Assembly (NCBI RefSeq): GCF_051900535.1
Contig: NZ_JBHZGI010000004.1
Coordinates: 310,001-374,000, forward strand
Length of the DNA: 64,000 nt
Direction: 5' to 3'
Origin: Frateuria_A sp051900535
Lineage (GTDB): Bacteria; Pseudomonadota; Gammaproteobacteria; Xanthomonadales; Rhodanobacteraceae
Shown here: piece by piece, positions 51,429 through 61,453 of the stretch
Position numbering within the stretch: the first letter of the stretch is position 1
Layout: every line of letters starts with the position of its first letter
The notes under the pieces: model-generated
What the model saw: only the letters and a program-made list of their open reading frames with translations
Databases searched by the model: none
Told to the model about the DNA's origin: nothing
Position numbers and translations under genes: made by a program

Positions 51429-52154
51429 TCAACCGCCGGGGCGGCCGGCGCGGTCCGGACGCTCGGGGCGTTCAGGCCGCTCGGGACGCGTCGGGTGTTC
51501 GGGACGCTCCGGGCGGTCGACGCGTGCGACATGCTCCGGCGCGGCCGGATGATCCGCGGCGTGGCCACCGGCGAACGCCACCTTCTCTACCTTGGCGGCC
51601 GCATGGTCGCCGGCGTGCGCCGCGGCGTTGGGCGAGCGCATCACGTCGCCGAGCTTGACGCCCATGGCCTGGGCAATCGCGCCCCAGCCTTCACCGTCCG
51701 CGCGTTCGGTCAGCACGCCGTCGAAATCGATCGAGGTGCCGTCCTCGAGCGTGAGCGTGCCGCCATTGAGCGCGGCGGCGATCTCGTCGGCCGTGGGCTC
51801 GGTGATGCCCGCGCCGGCCAGGCTGGCTTCGGCGAGCGACAGGGCGATCTTCACGTTGCCGTAGCCGAGCGCGCCGGTGGCCGGCTGGAAGGTGGTCTGG
51901 GTGGTGGTGCCGTCCGCCTGGGTGGTGGTCTCCTCCAGCGTGATCTCGCTGCCGTCACGCAGCCCGTCGACCAGCGCCTGCGCATTGGCATCGGAACCGG
52001 CGAAGCTTTCGAACTGGCCGGCCAGCTGCTGCGCGGCGTGGTTGTCGCTCGTCGTCGTCGGCGTGTCGCCCTCAGGCGCGGTCTGCGCGATGGCCGGGCT
52101 CAGGGCAAGTACCGCCGCCAGAGCAGCGGCAAGAATGGAAACGCGGGTATTCAT
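51429..52154 (-). CDS. Exported protein with Arg-Pro-Glu repeat tail, hypothetical
   Basis: A 241-residue secreted protein that I do not recognise. ATG 52154 follows GGAGAG. A signal peptide ends at LSPAIAQTA. A Thr/Ala-rich linker (PTTTSDNHAAQQLAGQF) leads to a central globular region (about 50-180) with alternating strands (EITLEETTTQADGTTTQTTF, ALGYGNVKIALSLAEASLAG). The C-terminal 35 residues form a tandem RPE/RPEHP/RPERPD repeat, basic and acidic in alternation. The tail is encoded by 9-nt DNA repeats rich in CGGGACGCTC-type units. It is upstream of the barrel gene in an apparent operon; the tail may bind a surface or peptidoglycan, but this is speculation. Confidence 0.7.
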   Translation of the reverse strand: MNTRVSILAAALAAVLALSPAIAQTAPEGDTPTTTSDNHAAQQLAGQFESFAGSDANAQALVDGLRDGSEITLEETTTQADGTTTQTTFQPATGALGYGNVKIALSLAEASLAGAGITEPTADEIAAALNGGTLTLEDGTSIDFDGVLTERADGEGWGAIAQAMGVKLGDVMRSPNAAAHAGDHAAAKVEKVAFAGGHAADHPAAPEHVARVDRPERPEHPTRPERPERPERPDRAGRPGG

Positions 52155-52353
52155 GGCACTCTCCGGTGGTTGACGGGCTGCGCCCGTCCAGCCGTTGGAA
52201 CATTCGTCATGCGCGGCCGATGGGTCGCGTCCGGTGCGCATGCTTTGCCCTTGGGTGGTGTCCGCGCAAGCGCTGTCGACGCGGCGCATTCAGCGGTGTT
52301 TCACCACGTTCCCTTGGCGCGTGACCGGCATCGCGGATGCGTTGCGCACGCAG

Positions 52354-52908
52354 TCACACCTGGCGGTGGCGGAAGCAGCCGACCAGGTGGTCGTTCACCA
52401 TGCCGGTGGCCTGCATGAGCGCGTAGCAGATGGTGCTGCCGACGAAGCGGAAGCCGTCCTTCTTGAGTGCCTTGCTCATGCGGTCGGAAGCGGCCGTCGT
52501 CGCCGGTACCTCGGATGTCGTCTTCCAGCGGTTGCGCAGCGGCTCGCCGTCGACGAACGACCAAAGGTAGGTATCCAGGCTGCCGTGGGAGGCGATCGCA
52601 CCGAGCGCGGCACGGGCGTTGTCGCGCGTGGCGGTGACCTTCAGGCGGTTGCGGATGATGCCGGGATCGGCGAGTGCCCTCTCCAGTTCGCGCTCGGTCA
52701 TGCGCGCCACGCGCTCGATGTCGAAGCCGTGGAAGACCTCGCGGTAGCGCTCGCGCTTGGCCAGCACCGTGCGCCAGGACAGGCCGGCCTGCGCGCCTTC
52801 CAGGCAGAGGAACTCGAACAGCATGCGGTCGTCGTGCAACGGCACGCCCCACTCGGCGTCGTGGTAGGCGCAAAGCAGGTCGTCGGTGGCCCAGGCGCAG
52901 CGCTGCAT
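52354..52908 (-). CDS. tag: DNA-3-methyladenine glycosylase I
   Basis: Removes 3-methyladenine from alkylated DNA. The 184-residue protein starts at ATG 52908 (AGGAG upstream), after which the family opens with RCAWATDDLLCAYHDAEWGV. GAQAGLSWRTVLAKRERYRE near 45 holds the catalytic-site region. DNARAALG is near 95, and the C-terminus has FRFVGSTICYALMQATGMVNDH, where the zinc-binding His/Cys of Tag are expected. It is divergent from the EamA transporter gene. Expression may respond to alkylation damage, but no ada box is visible. Confidence 0.94.
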   Translation of the reverse strand: MQRCAWATDDLLCAYHDAEWGVPLHDDRMLFEFLCLEGAQAGLSWRTVLAKRERYREVFHGFDIERVARMTERELERALADPGIIRNRLKVTATRDNARAALGAIASHGSLDTYLWSFVDGEPLRNRWKTTSEVPATTAASDRMSKALKKDGFRFVGSTICYALMQATGMVNDHLVGCFRHRQV

Positions 52909-52987
52909 GGAGATTCTCCTGATGGCAGGGCGCCAATGTAGCGCAGCACGCGGCGTACACTGGCGCACTTTCCCTGCGCGCGCTCCC

Positions 52988-53884
52988 ATGTCGAACCCTT
53001 CTCCGCAGCGCGGCGCGCTGGCCGCCCTGGCCGGCACCATCCTGATCTGGGCCTACAGCTGGGTGGTGATGAAGCAGGCGCTGAATTGGGCCGGACCGTT
53101 CGACTTCGCCGCGATTCGGTACCTGCTCGGCGCGGTCGTGCTGTTCGCCGCGCTGGCCGTGAGCCGCCAGTCGTTGCGTCCGCCGCCGCTGGTTCCCACG
53201 GTGCTGATCGGCCTTTGCCAGACCGCCGCGTTCCAGGGGCTGGAGCAGTGGGCGCTGGTGGGCGGCGGCGCCGGACACGTGGCGCTGCTCGCGTACAGCA
53301 TGCCGTTCTGGTCGGTGCTGCTGGCCTGGCCGCTGTTGGGCGAGACGCCCTCGGCACGGCACTGGCTGGGCCTGGCGCTCGCGGCGGCCGGACTGCTTTG
53401 CATCCTCGAACCCTGGCATGGCCTGGGCAGTCCGTTGAGCACGATGCTGGCGCTGGCCGGTGGCGCCGCCTGGGCGGCCGGCACGGTGCTCAGCAAGCGG
53501 CTGTTCCAGCGCCACGCGGTGTCGGCGCTGTCGCTGACCAGTTGGCAGATGCTCGTCGGCGCGCTGGTACTCGGCGCGGTGGCGCTGCTGGTGCCCTCGC
53601 GACCGATCGCGTGGAACTGGGCCTTTGCCGGCGCGCTGGCCTACAGCGCGGTGATGGCGTCCAGCGTGGCCTGGGGCTTGTGGCTGGTGGTGCTCAAGCG
53701 CCTGCCCACCACGGTGGCGAGCCTGTCCAGCCTGGGCGTGCCGGTGGTCAGCGTGCTGCTGGCCTGGCTGATCCTGGACGAGCGGCCCGATGCGATGGAA
53801 TGGCTGGGCATCGCGCTGGTGCTGGCGGGGCTGGCGGCCGTGGTCGGCGTGCGCCTGGGCAGGAGCGAAGGGCGGCCCTTGTAG
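52988..53884 (+). CDS. EamA/DMT-family transporter
   Basis: Inner-membrane permease of 298 residues with ten hydrophobic helices in two EamA repeats (ILIWAYSWVVMKQALNWAGP near 15, IRYLLGAVVLFAALAVS near 42; second repeat from ALAGGAAWAAGTVLSKRLF near 155). It may export amino acids or metabolites such as threonine or purines; the substrate is not predictable. Start ATG 52988. The stop codon TAG lies inside a family B palindromic repeat that begins TTGTAGGAGCGC, so the 3' end of the gene has been shaped by the repeat. It is convergent with the dehydratase/epimerase pair. Confidence 0.87.
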   Translation: MSNPSPQRGALAALAGTILIWAYSWVVMKQALNWAGPFDFAAIRYLLGAVVLFAALAVSRQSLRPPPLVPTVLIGLCQTAAFQGLEQWALVGGGAGHVALLAYSMPFWSVLLAWPLLGETPSARHWLGLALAAAGLLCILEPWHGLGSPLSTMLALAGGAAWAAGTVLSKRLFQRHAVSALSLTSWQMLVGALVLGAVALLVPSRPIAWNWAFAGALAYSAVMASSVAWGLWLVVLKRLPTTVASLSSLGVPVVSVLLAWLILDERPDAMEWLGIALVLAGLAAVVGVRLGRSEGRPL

Positions 53885-53951
53885 GAGCGCAGTCTGTACG
53901 CGACCCGCTTCTGCGGAGGCTCGCCATCGCGCACAGGGTGCGCTCCTGCAA
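53880..53951. repeat. Dispersed palindromic repeat, family B, copy 1
   Basis: Arms TGTAGGAGCGCA (53880-53891) and TGCGCTCCTGCAA (53939-53951) flank a core containing CGCGAC and GTCGCG-like sequence. A second copy is at 61314-61398. It overlaps the stop codon of the EamA transporter and fills the space to the dehydratase gene. Confidence 0.8.
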
Positions 53952-53962
53952 CCCCGCCGGGG

Positions 53963-54910
53963 TTACCAGGGCAGCGCGTCGAGGTCGACGTTGCCGCCGG
54001 TGAGCACCACGCCGACGCGGCGGCCGGCGAAACGCTCGCGATCTTTCAGGATCGCGGCGAAGGCGGTGGCGCTGGACACTTCCACGACCTGCTTGAGCTC
54101 CTGCCACAGCAGGCGCATGGCGGCGATGGTGTCCTCGTCGGTCACCGTGACGATGTCGATCCGATGCTGGCGCAGCGCGTCGAGGTTGGGCTCGCCGACC
54201 AGTGCGCGAAGGCCGTCGCAGATCGTGTGGGGCACCACGTCGGTGACACGCACGCCGCGGGCGAGGGAACGCGCGGCGTCATCCGCACCGGCCGGTTCGC
54301 CCGCATGCAGGGTGATCGTCGAACGCACGGCATGCGCGGCAATGGCCACGCCCGAGGCCAGTCCGCCACCGCCGACTGGCGTGACGATCGCCTCGATGTC
54401 CGGCGCCTGCGCCAGCAGTTCCAGCGCGATCGTGCCCTGCCCCGCCATCACCTGCGTGTCGGCATACGGATGGACCAACACTGCGCCGGTCTCCTGCACC
54501 AGCTTCGCGGTGGTCGCCTCGCGCGCGGCCTGGGTCGGTGCGCAGCGATGCAGCACCGCGCCGGCGCGTTCGATCGCCTCGAGCTTGGCGCGCACCGCGC
54601 CCTCGGGCACCACCACGTGGGCGCGGATGCCGCGGGTCGCCGCCGCCAGCGCCAGCGCGTTGCCGTGGTTGCCGGAGGAATGCGTGACCACGCCACGCGC
54701 GGCGGCTGCCCCGTCCACTGCCCACACCGCGTTGCAGGCGCCGCGGAACTTGAACGCGCCGCCGCGCTGCAGGTTCTCGCACTTGAAGTGCAGTTGCGCG
54801 CCAGAGAGCGCGTCGAGCGCGTCGCTGCGAAGCACCGGCGTCACGCGCGCGTGCGGTGCGATACGGGCGGCGGCGTCCTGGATCTGGGCGAAGCTGGGCA
54901 GGGCAGTCAT
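53963..54910 (-). CDS. PLP-dependent threonine/serine dehydratase family protein
   Basis: A 315-residue type II PLP enzyme that deaminates a hydroxyl amino acid (threonine, serine or hydroxyaspartate). The PLP lysine is in RGGAFKFRGACNAVWA near 53. HSSGNHGNALALAAATRGI is near 78, the phosphate-binding GGGGLASG near 178, and VVLTGGNVDLDAL at the end. It lacks the C-terminal ACT-like regulatory domain of biosynthetic IlvA, so it resembles catabolic TdcB or serine-racemase-like enzymes. The start overlaps the epimerase stop (ATGA). Substrate specificity is not decidable from sequence. Confidence 0.87.
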   Translation of the reverse strand: MTALPSFAQIQDAAARIAPHARVTPVLRSDALDALSGAQLHFKCENLQRGGAFKFRGACNAVWAVDGAAAARGVVTHSSGNHGNALALAAATRGIRAHVVVPEGAVRAKLEAIERAGAVLHRCAPTQAAREATTAKLVQETGAVLVHPYADTQVMAGQGTIALELLAQAPDIEAIVTPVGGGGLASGVAIAAHAVRSTITLHAGEPAGADDAARSLARGVRVTDVVPHTICDGLRALVGEPNLDALRQHRIDIVTVTDEDTIAAMRLLWQELKQVVEVSSATAFAAILKDRERFAGRRVGVVLTGGNVDLDALPW

Positions 54911-55902
54911 GGGGTATCGATCTCCACGCCGCAGCGGAACGTGCGTGCGGCACCAGGTTCAAGTCGAATCGCCTCGGCGCAATCGGGCCGGTTGAATGCG
55001 TCGGGCAGGCTTTCCATCGGTTCGAGCGCGAGCGAGTGGCGCGCGCCCCGCTCGAGCGTGTCGCCGGTGTAGGCGAGCAGCACGCCATGTTCCTGCCACA
55101 CCGCGATGCCGATGTTGCCTCGCGGATCGCGCAGCCGAGCGCGCACGCGACCGTCGGCCTCGCTCTGCAGGTCGGCGTAGGTGTGGTTGAGTTCGACCCC
55201 GCCGATGCCGCGGCGCTGGCGGAAGTCGAGTGCGGGCGCCTGGGCGAGCGGTTGGTAGGCGGCCTGACCCGGCAACGGGATGTGGTCCGCGTCGGTACGG
55301 ATCACGCAGGCGGCGGGAATGGTGAGTTCCCATGAAGCCAGCGCGTCGTTGCCCAGGCGAAAGTACGGATGCCAGCCGACGAACGCCGGCGCCACGCGAT
55401 CGCCGACGTTGCGCAGGGTGGCCTCCAGCGTGAGCCCGTCCGTCGCGAGCAGGTAACGCACGGCCAGGTCGAGCGCGAACGGATAGCCCGGCTGCGGCGG
55501 GATGTGCGTCGCGAACAGCACGTTTGCCGCCTGCTCGTCCGCATCGAGCGCGGCCATGGCGAAGTCCGCATCGCGCACGAAGCCGTGCCTGCTGGCGCGC
55601 GACGTTTCGGTCGCGCCCGGCATGAGGTCGTACTCGTTGCCGTCGAAGCAGTAGCGCGCGTTTGCCACCCGGTTGGCAAACGGCGCCAGCACGGCGAAGC
55701 GCGAGCCCGGTCGGGCCGCCAGTTCGGTCGCATCGCGATGGCCGTCAGCAAGTTCCACGCGCTCGCCGCGAACGGTCGCTTCGATGCCGAGCACACAGGC
55801 ACCGCGGCGCGCGATGCGCACGCGGCGACCACGCGCGCCGTCGTTCAATACGACGACCGGCTGCGTGCCCAGCCACTCGATGGCGACGTCGAAAGCACCC
55901 AT
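54907..55902 (-). CDS. Aldose 1-epimerase family protein
   Basis: Interconverts alpha and beta anomers of hexoses. The 331-residue protein starts at ATG 55902. Family motifs: FAVLAPFANRVANARYCFDG near 70, HGFVRDADF with a catalytic-type His near 105, WHPYFRLG near 178 and the Glu region SLALEPMESLPDAFNRPD near 300. Members of this family in xanthomonads act on various sugars, so galactose specificity (GalM) is not certain. The stop overlaps the ATG of the dehydratase gene, giving an odd two-gene unit. It is divergent from pepN across 62 nt. Confidence 0.85.
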   Translation of the reverse strand: MGAFDVAIEWLGTQPVVVLNDGARGRRVRIARRGACVLGIEATVRGERVELADGHRDATELAARPGSRFAVLAPFANRVANARYCFDGNEYDLMPGATETSRASRHGFVRDADFAMAALDADEQAANVLFATHIPPQPGYPFALDLAVRYLLATDGLTLEATLRNVGDRVAPAFVGWHPYFRLGNDALASWELTIPAACVIRTDADHIPLPGQAAYQPLAQAPALDFRQRRGIGGVELNHTYADLQSEADGRVRARLRDPRGNIGIAVWQEHGVLLAYTGDTLERGARHSLALEPMESLPDAFNRPDCAEAIRLEPGAARTFRCGVEIDTP

Positions 55903-55964
55903 GTCCCGTCCGGTCGCGAAAGCGTCGCATGTTAGCCTGAGCCTTCCCCCAGCGGCTTCTCCCC

Positions 55965-58595
55965 ATGACTGCGCGCGACGAACAAACCCCCTCGCCCATC
56001 CACCTTGCCGACTACCGTCCACCGGCCTGGGCGGTCGAGCAGGTCGAACTCGAATTCGACCTCGGCATCGACAGCAGCGAGGTGCGCTCGCGCCTGCATC
56101 TGCGCCGCGATCTGGCGCAGGACGCGCCGCTGAAGCTGGACGGCGAGGGTCTGGAGCTCGTCGCCATCGAACTGGATGGCCGGCCGCTGGACGAGAGCGC
56201 CTATCGCTACCGCGACGACGCGCTGGAGGTCGACGGTGTCGCTGATGGCAGCGTGCTGGAGACCCGCGTGCGCGTGCGTCCGGCCGCCAACACCGCGCTG
56301 GAGGGCCTGTACCTGTCCGGCGCGCGCGAACGCGGCTTCCTGCTGACCCAGTGCGAGGCCGAGGGCTTCCGCCACATCACCTTCTTCCCCGACCGCCCGG
56401 ACGTGCTCGCCCGCTACACCGTCACGCTGCGCGCCGACCGCGAGCGCTTCCCGGTGCTGCTCGCCGGCGGCAACCCCGACGGTACCGGCGATCTGCCGGA
56501 CGGTCGCCACTGGGCCCGCTTCGTCGATCCGTATCCCAAGCCCTGCTATTTGTTCGCGCTGGTCGCCGGCCGCCTGCAGAAGCTCGAGCGCGACTACCGC
56601 ACGGCCGACGGCCGCGACGTCAGACTGGTGATCTGGGCCGAATCCGACGTGATCGAGTGCTGCCACTACGCCATGGACGCGCTCGAGCGCGCCATGCGCT
56701 GGGACGAGCAGGCCTACGGGCGCAACTTCGACCTTTCCGTGTTCCATGTCGTCGCCACGCACGACTTCAACATGGGCGCGATGGAGAACAAGGGGCTGAA
56801 CATCTTCAACGCCAAGTACCTGCTGGCCGACCCGGATACCACCACCGACGACGAGTACCGCGCGGTGGAGGCGGTGATCGGGCACGAGTACTTCCACAAC
56901 TGGAGCGGCAACCGCGTGACCTGTCGCGACTGGTTCCAGCTGTCGCTGAAGGAAGGCCTCACCGTGTTCCGCGAACAGCAGTTCTCGGCCGACATGAATT
57001 CACCCCCGCTCAAGCGCATCGACGACGTCGCGCTGCTGCGACGCGCCCAGTTTCCCGAGGATGCGGGCCCGCTGGCGCATCCGGTGCGTCCGTCGCAGTA
57101 CAGCGAGATCAACAACTTCTACACCGCCACGGTGTACGAAAAAGGGTCGGAGCTGGTGCGCATGCTGGCCGGACGGCTCGGACACGATGGCTTCCGCCGC
57201 GGCATGGACCTGTACTTCGAGCGCAACGACGGCCGCGCCGCGACGCTGGAGGATTTCCTCGCAGCGCTGGGCCAGGCCAACGGCATCGATCTTTCGCCCT
57301 ACCTCGCCTGGTATGGCCAGGCGGGCACGCCGCGACTGTCGGGGGAAGGCCGTTTCGACCAGGCCCACCGCTCGTACACCCTTACCCTGCGCCAGCACAC
57401 GCCGCCCACGCCGGGGCAGCCCGACAAGCGACCGCTGCCGATTCCGGTCAAGCTCGCGCTGTTCGATGCGGACGGGCGCATGCTGCCGTTGCACGAGGGC
57501 GCGCGCGAGCAGGTGGTGGTGCTGGATGCACCGGAGCAGTCGTTCGTCTTCCCCGATATCGAGCGCGCGCCGGTGCCCTCGCTGCTGCGCGGCTTCTCGG
57601 CGCCGGTGGTCCTCGACTACGCGTACGCACCGGCCGAGCTCGCCTTGCTGCTGACCCACGACACCGACGGCTTCAACCGCTGGGAGGCCGCGCAGCAACT
57701 CGCCTGGCGTGCCTATGCGGAGTTGCGCGACGGCCGTGGCCACGAGGCGCTGGCGGTGTGGGGCGACACGCTCGCCGGGCTATTCGACCAGCCCGCGCTG
57801 GACCCGGCGCTGCTGGCCGACCTGCTCACGCCACCGGGAGAAGTGGAACTGGCCGAGCGCGAGACCGATGTCGACCCGGCGCGCATCCACGCACTGCGCC
57901 AGTCGCTGCAGCGCGAGCTTGCCGCCCGCATCGGCGCGCCCGTGCTGGCCGACCGTTACCGGGCGCTGACTGCCCGGGCGAGCGATGCGCTGGATGCCGC
58001 CAGCCAGGCACAGCGCCGGCTCAAGCGCCGCGTGCTGGAGCTGCTGGCGCTGCTGGATGCGCCGGCGGCGCAGGCCTTCGCGGCCGCCCTGTTCGACCGC
58101 GCCGCGACGATGACCGACCGCCTTGCCGGTCTCGCGGTGCTGGTGCGGAGTGGGGCGCCGCAGGCGGCCGATGCGCTGGCCCGCTACCGTGCGCGCCATG
58201 CCGACAACGCGCTGGCGCTGGACAAGTGGTTCGCGGTGCAGGCGCAAATTCCCGGCGAACCCGCGCTGGCGCGCGTGCGGGCGCTGGAGGCCGATCCGAC
58301 GTTCACCCTGAAAAATCCCAACCGCGTGCAGGCCCTGCTCGGTACCTGGGCGCGTGGCAATCCGAGTGGATTCCATCGCGACGATGGCGAGGGTTACCGG
58401 TTCCTCGCCGCGCGGCTGGCGGAACTGGATGCGCTCAACCCGCAGGTGGCGGCGCGATTGGCGACCGCGTTCAACGGCTGGCAGCGGCTGGAGCCGGCGC
58501 GGCGGGAACAGGCGCACGCGGCGGTGGCGGGGCTGGCGGAGCAGCGGCTCTCGCGCAACCTGGCCGAGATCGTCGGCAACATGCTCAAGGGCTAG
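55965..58595 (+). CDS. pepN: Aminopeptidase N
   Basis: Cytoplasmic zinc aminopeptidase (M1 family) that finishes peptide degradation, 876 residues, the usual PepN size. The exopeptidase motif GAMENKGLNIFN is near 260. The zinc site HEYFHNWSGNRVTCRDW is near 305, with the third ligand in KEGLTVFREQQFS near 328. The N-terminal beta domain starts TPSPIHLADYRPPAW, and the C-terminal alpha-helical domain includes NRVQALLGTWARGNPSGFH. ATG 55965. No unusual regulation is seen in the 62-nt divergent gap. A hairpin follows the gene. Confidence 0.95.
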   Translation: MTARDEQTPSPIHLADYRPPAWAVEQVELEFDLGIDSSEVRSRLHLRRDLAQDAPLKLDGEGLELVAIELDGRPLDESAYRYRDDALEVDGVADGSVLETRVRVRPAANTALEGLYLSGARERGFLLTQCEAEGFRHITFFPDRPDVLARYTVTLRADRERFPVLLAGGNPDGTGDLPDGRHWARFVDPYPKPCYLFALVAGRLQKLERDYRTADGRDVRLVIWAESDVIECCHYAMDALERAMRWDEQAYGRNFDLSVFHVVATHDFNMGAMENKGLNIFNAKYLLADPDTTTDDEYRAVEAVIGHEYFHNWSGNRVTCRDWFQLSLKEGLTVFREQQFSADMNSPPLKRIDDVALLRRAQFPEDAGPLAHPVRPSQYSEINNFYTATVYEKGSELVRMLAGRLGHDGFRRGMDLYFERNDGRAATLEDFLAALGQANGIDLSPYLAWYGQAGTPRLSGEGRFDQAHRSYTLTLRQHTPPTPGQPDKRPLPIPVKLALFDADGRMLPLHEGAREQVVVLDAPEQSFVFPDIERAPVPSLLRGFSAPVVLDYAYAPAELALLLTHDTDGFNRWEAAQQLAWRAYAELRDGRGHEALAVWGDTLAGLFDQPALDPALLADLLTPPGEVELAERETDVDPARIHALRQSLQRELAARIGAPVLADRYRALTARASDALDAASQAQRRLKRRVLELLALLDAPAAQAFAAALFDRAATMTDRLAGLAVLVRSGAPQAADALARYRARHADNALALDKWFAVQAQIPGEPALARVRALEADPTFTLKNPNRVQALLGTWARGNPSGFHRDDGEGYRFLAARLAELDALNPQVAARLATAFNGWQRLEPARREQAHAAVAGLAEQRLSRNLAEIVGNMLKG

Positions 58596-58617
58596 CGGCG
58601 GCACATCGCCGCAGGGA

Positions 58618-58658
58618 CGTCGCCGGACGGAACGCTCTTGGCGCTCCGCCCGGCGACG
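58618..58658. terminator. Hairpin between pepN and the small minus-strand ORF
   Basis: CGTCGCCGG (58618-58626) pairs with CCGGCGACG (58650-58658), nine perfect pairs around a 23-nt inner part with a smaller CGGA/TCCG stem. It lies between convergent genes and could end both transcripts; no T-tract is present on either strand. Confidence 0.45.
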
Positions 58659-58664
58659 GGGCGG

Positions 58665-58850
58665 TCAAGCGGCGAGCTGGCTCAGCGCGTTGCGCAGGCG
58701 GACCATATGCGTCTCCAGGCGCGGACGCAGGTTCTGGCGCTCCTGTTCGGTGCGCGCGGCCAGGTGTTCGATCGCCATCTGCACCTTGCCGATTTCGATC
58801 ATCAGATCGTGGCGCGGATAGACGGGCTGGAAGTCGAAGGTGGTGTTCAT
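58665..58850 (-). CDS. Small helical protein, hypothetical
   Basis: A 61-residue ORF starting at ATG 58850, convergent with pepN. After MNTTFDFQPVYPRHDLMIE it is predicted to be one long helix rich in Leu, Glu and Arg (KVQMAIEHLAARTEQERQNL), without hydrophobic membrane segments. It may be a coiled-coil protein. I do not recognise a family with certainty. The plus-strand ORF that overlaps it on the opposite strand is rejected. Confidence 0.55.
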   Translation of the reverse strand: MNTTFDFQPVYPRHDLMIEIGKVQMAIEHLAARTEQERQNLRPRLETHMVRLRNALSQLAA

Positions 58851-59034
58851 GACGGAACGCAGAGGATGGGGTTGGTGAAGCGGACTCTGCAATGGCCGTG
58901 CCAGAGCGTGACCGCCGTCACATTCGGCTCTGGGCCTGGCCGGCGGGCTGACGCTCTGCGTCAGCTGCCTTACAAAAAAAAGCCGGAATTAGTCACTTTT
59001 TATTCACGGCCGTACTGGGAATATCGCTTCCGCA

Positions 59035-59180
59035 GTCGCGACGGATCGCGACGGCGCTTGCGACTTTCCGGTTTCTGGCGCCCGGCAACACGGTCATCCT
59101 GGATTCCCCCTGTTCCTGAGACCGCCGGGCGCCAGATCTAAGCACGACCAAGCCCCGCCACTGGCGGGGCTTGGTTTTTT
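59035..59180 (+). ncRNA. Candidate small RNA ending in an intrinsic terminator
   Basis: Three hairpins occur in a row. First, GTCGCGA/TCGCGAC with a CGGA loop (59035-59052). Second, a perfect 13-bp stem (59074-59086 with 59124-59136) around a 37-nt apical part with a small GGTC/GACC stem and a run of five C. Third, the terminator stem (59148-59174) followed by six T. No plus-strand gene lies within 400 nt upstream, so the terminator needs its own transcript. The loop GGA and C-rich segment resemble features of regulatory RNAs that bind RsmA/CsrA or base-pair to mRNAs. The 5' end is not known and no strong promoter is seen. Confidence 0.45.
59148..59180 (+). terminator. Strong intrinsic terminator (sRNA-like unit)
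   Basis: CCAAGCCCCGCC and GGCGGGGCTTGG, 12 perfect pairs with a 3-nt loop ACT, followed by six T on the plus strand only. On the minus strand no T-tract follows, so the direction is plus. Confidence 0.93.
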
Positions 59181-59427
59181 CAGGGTCCGGAAAAGGCGAC
59201 GGCGCCGTGGGAATCCCCAGCGGCGCCGTCATGCTTCCTCTCCTGGTACGCGGTCGGGCCCCTGTCTGCCCAACCTCGGCGCGCGAATCGCGCGGCGTCT
59301 GCCCATGGAAAGTGCATGCGAAGTGAAGCAGCAATCGTGCCAAGCTCTTGATTATGTTCGGGCGCCGACTCCAAAGCGCTAACATACGCACGTTCCGTCT
59401 CTCGCACGCGCCAGGCGCCTTCTTTCG

Positions 59428-61302
<1,875 letters not shown>

Positions 61303-61313
61303 CACCGAACTCC

Positions 61314-61398
61314 TGCAGGAGCGCACCGCGTGCGCGACCGCGATGTCCACGCTCTCGGCGGATTGGGGCCACGGCCGGGCACATAGTGCGCTCCTACA
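61314..61398. repeat. Dispersed palindromic repeat, family B, copy 2
   Basis: Arms TGCAGGAGCGCAC (61314-61326) and GTGCGCTCCTACA (61386-61398) with a core TGCGCGACCGCGA. It shares the arm GGAGCGCA and inner GCGACC/CGCGAC elements with copy 1 at 53880. It lies between mnmG and the RDD protein gene. Confidence 0.8.
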
Positions 61399-61453
61399 AC
61401 GCGTCCGGTGCCGTGGCATCATCGGGCGCATTGAACTTTTTCGGAGCTAGCGG

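Larger units (their letters stand above)
58851..59427. other. Large intergenic region with sRNA-like structures and mnmG leader
   Basis: A 577-nt stretch with no convincing protein gene. It holds an A/T-rich block at 58970-59010 (unusual for this GC-rich segment), then three hairpins and a T6 run at 59035-59180. Beyond that lies the mnmG upstream region, with a weak promoter candidate (TTCGGG at 59357-59362, 17-nt spacer, TAACAT at 59380-59385). Confidence 0.6.

Noticed and set aside
58638..59141. 167-residue plus-strand ORF ending 7 nt before the strong terminator
   Set aside because: Its 5' half is antisense to the small minus-strand ORF, its 3' half has codon choice unlike the neighbours, and no domain is seen; the terminator fits a non-coding RNA better.
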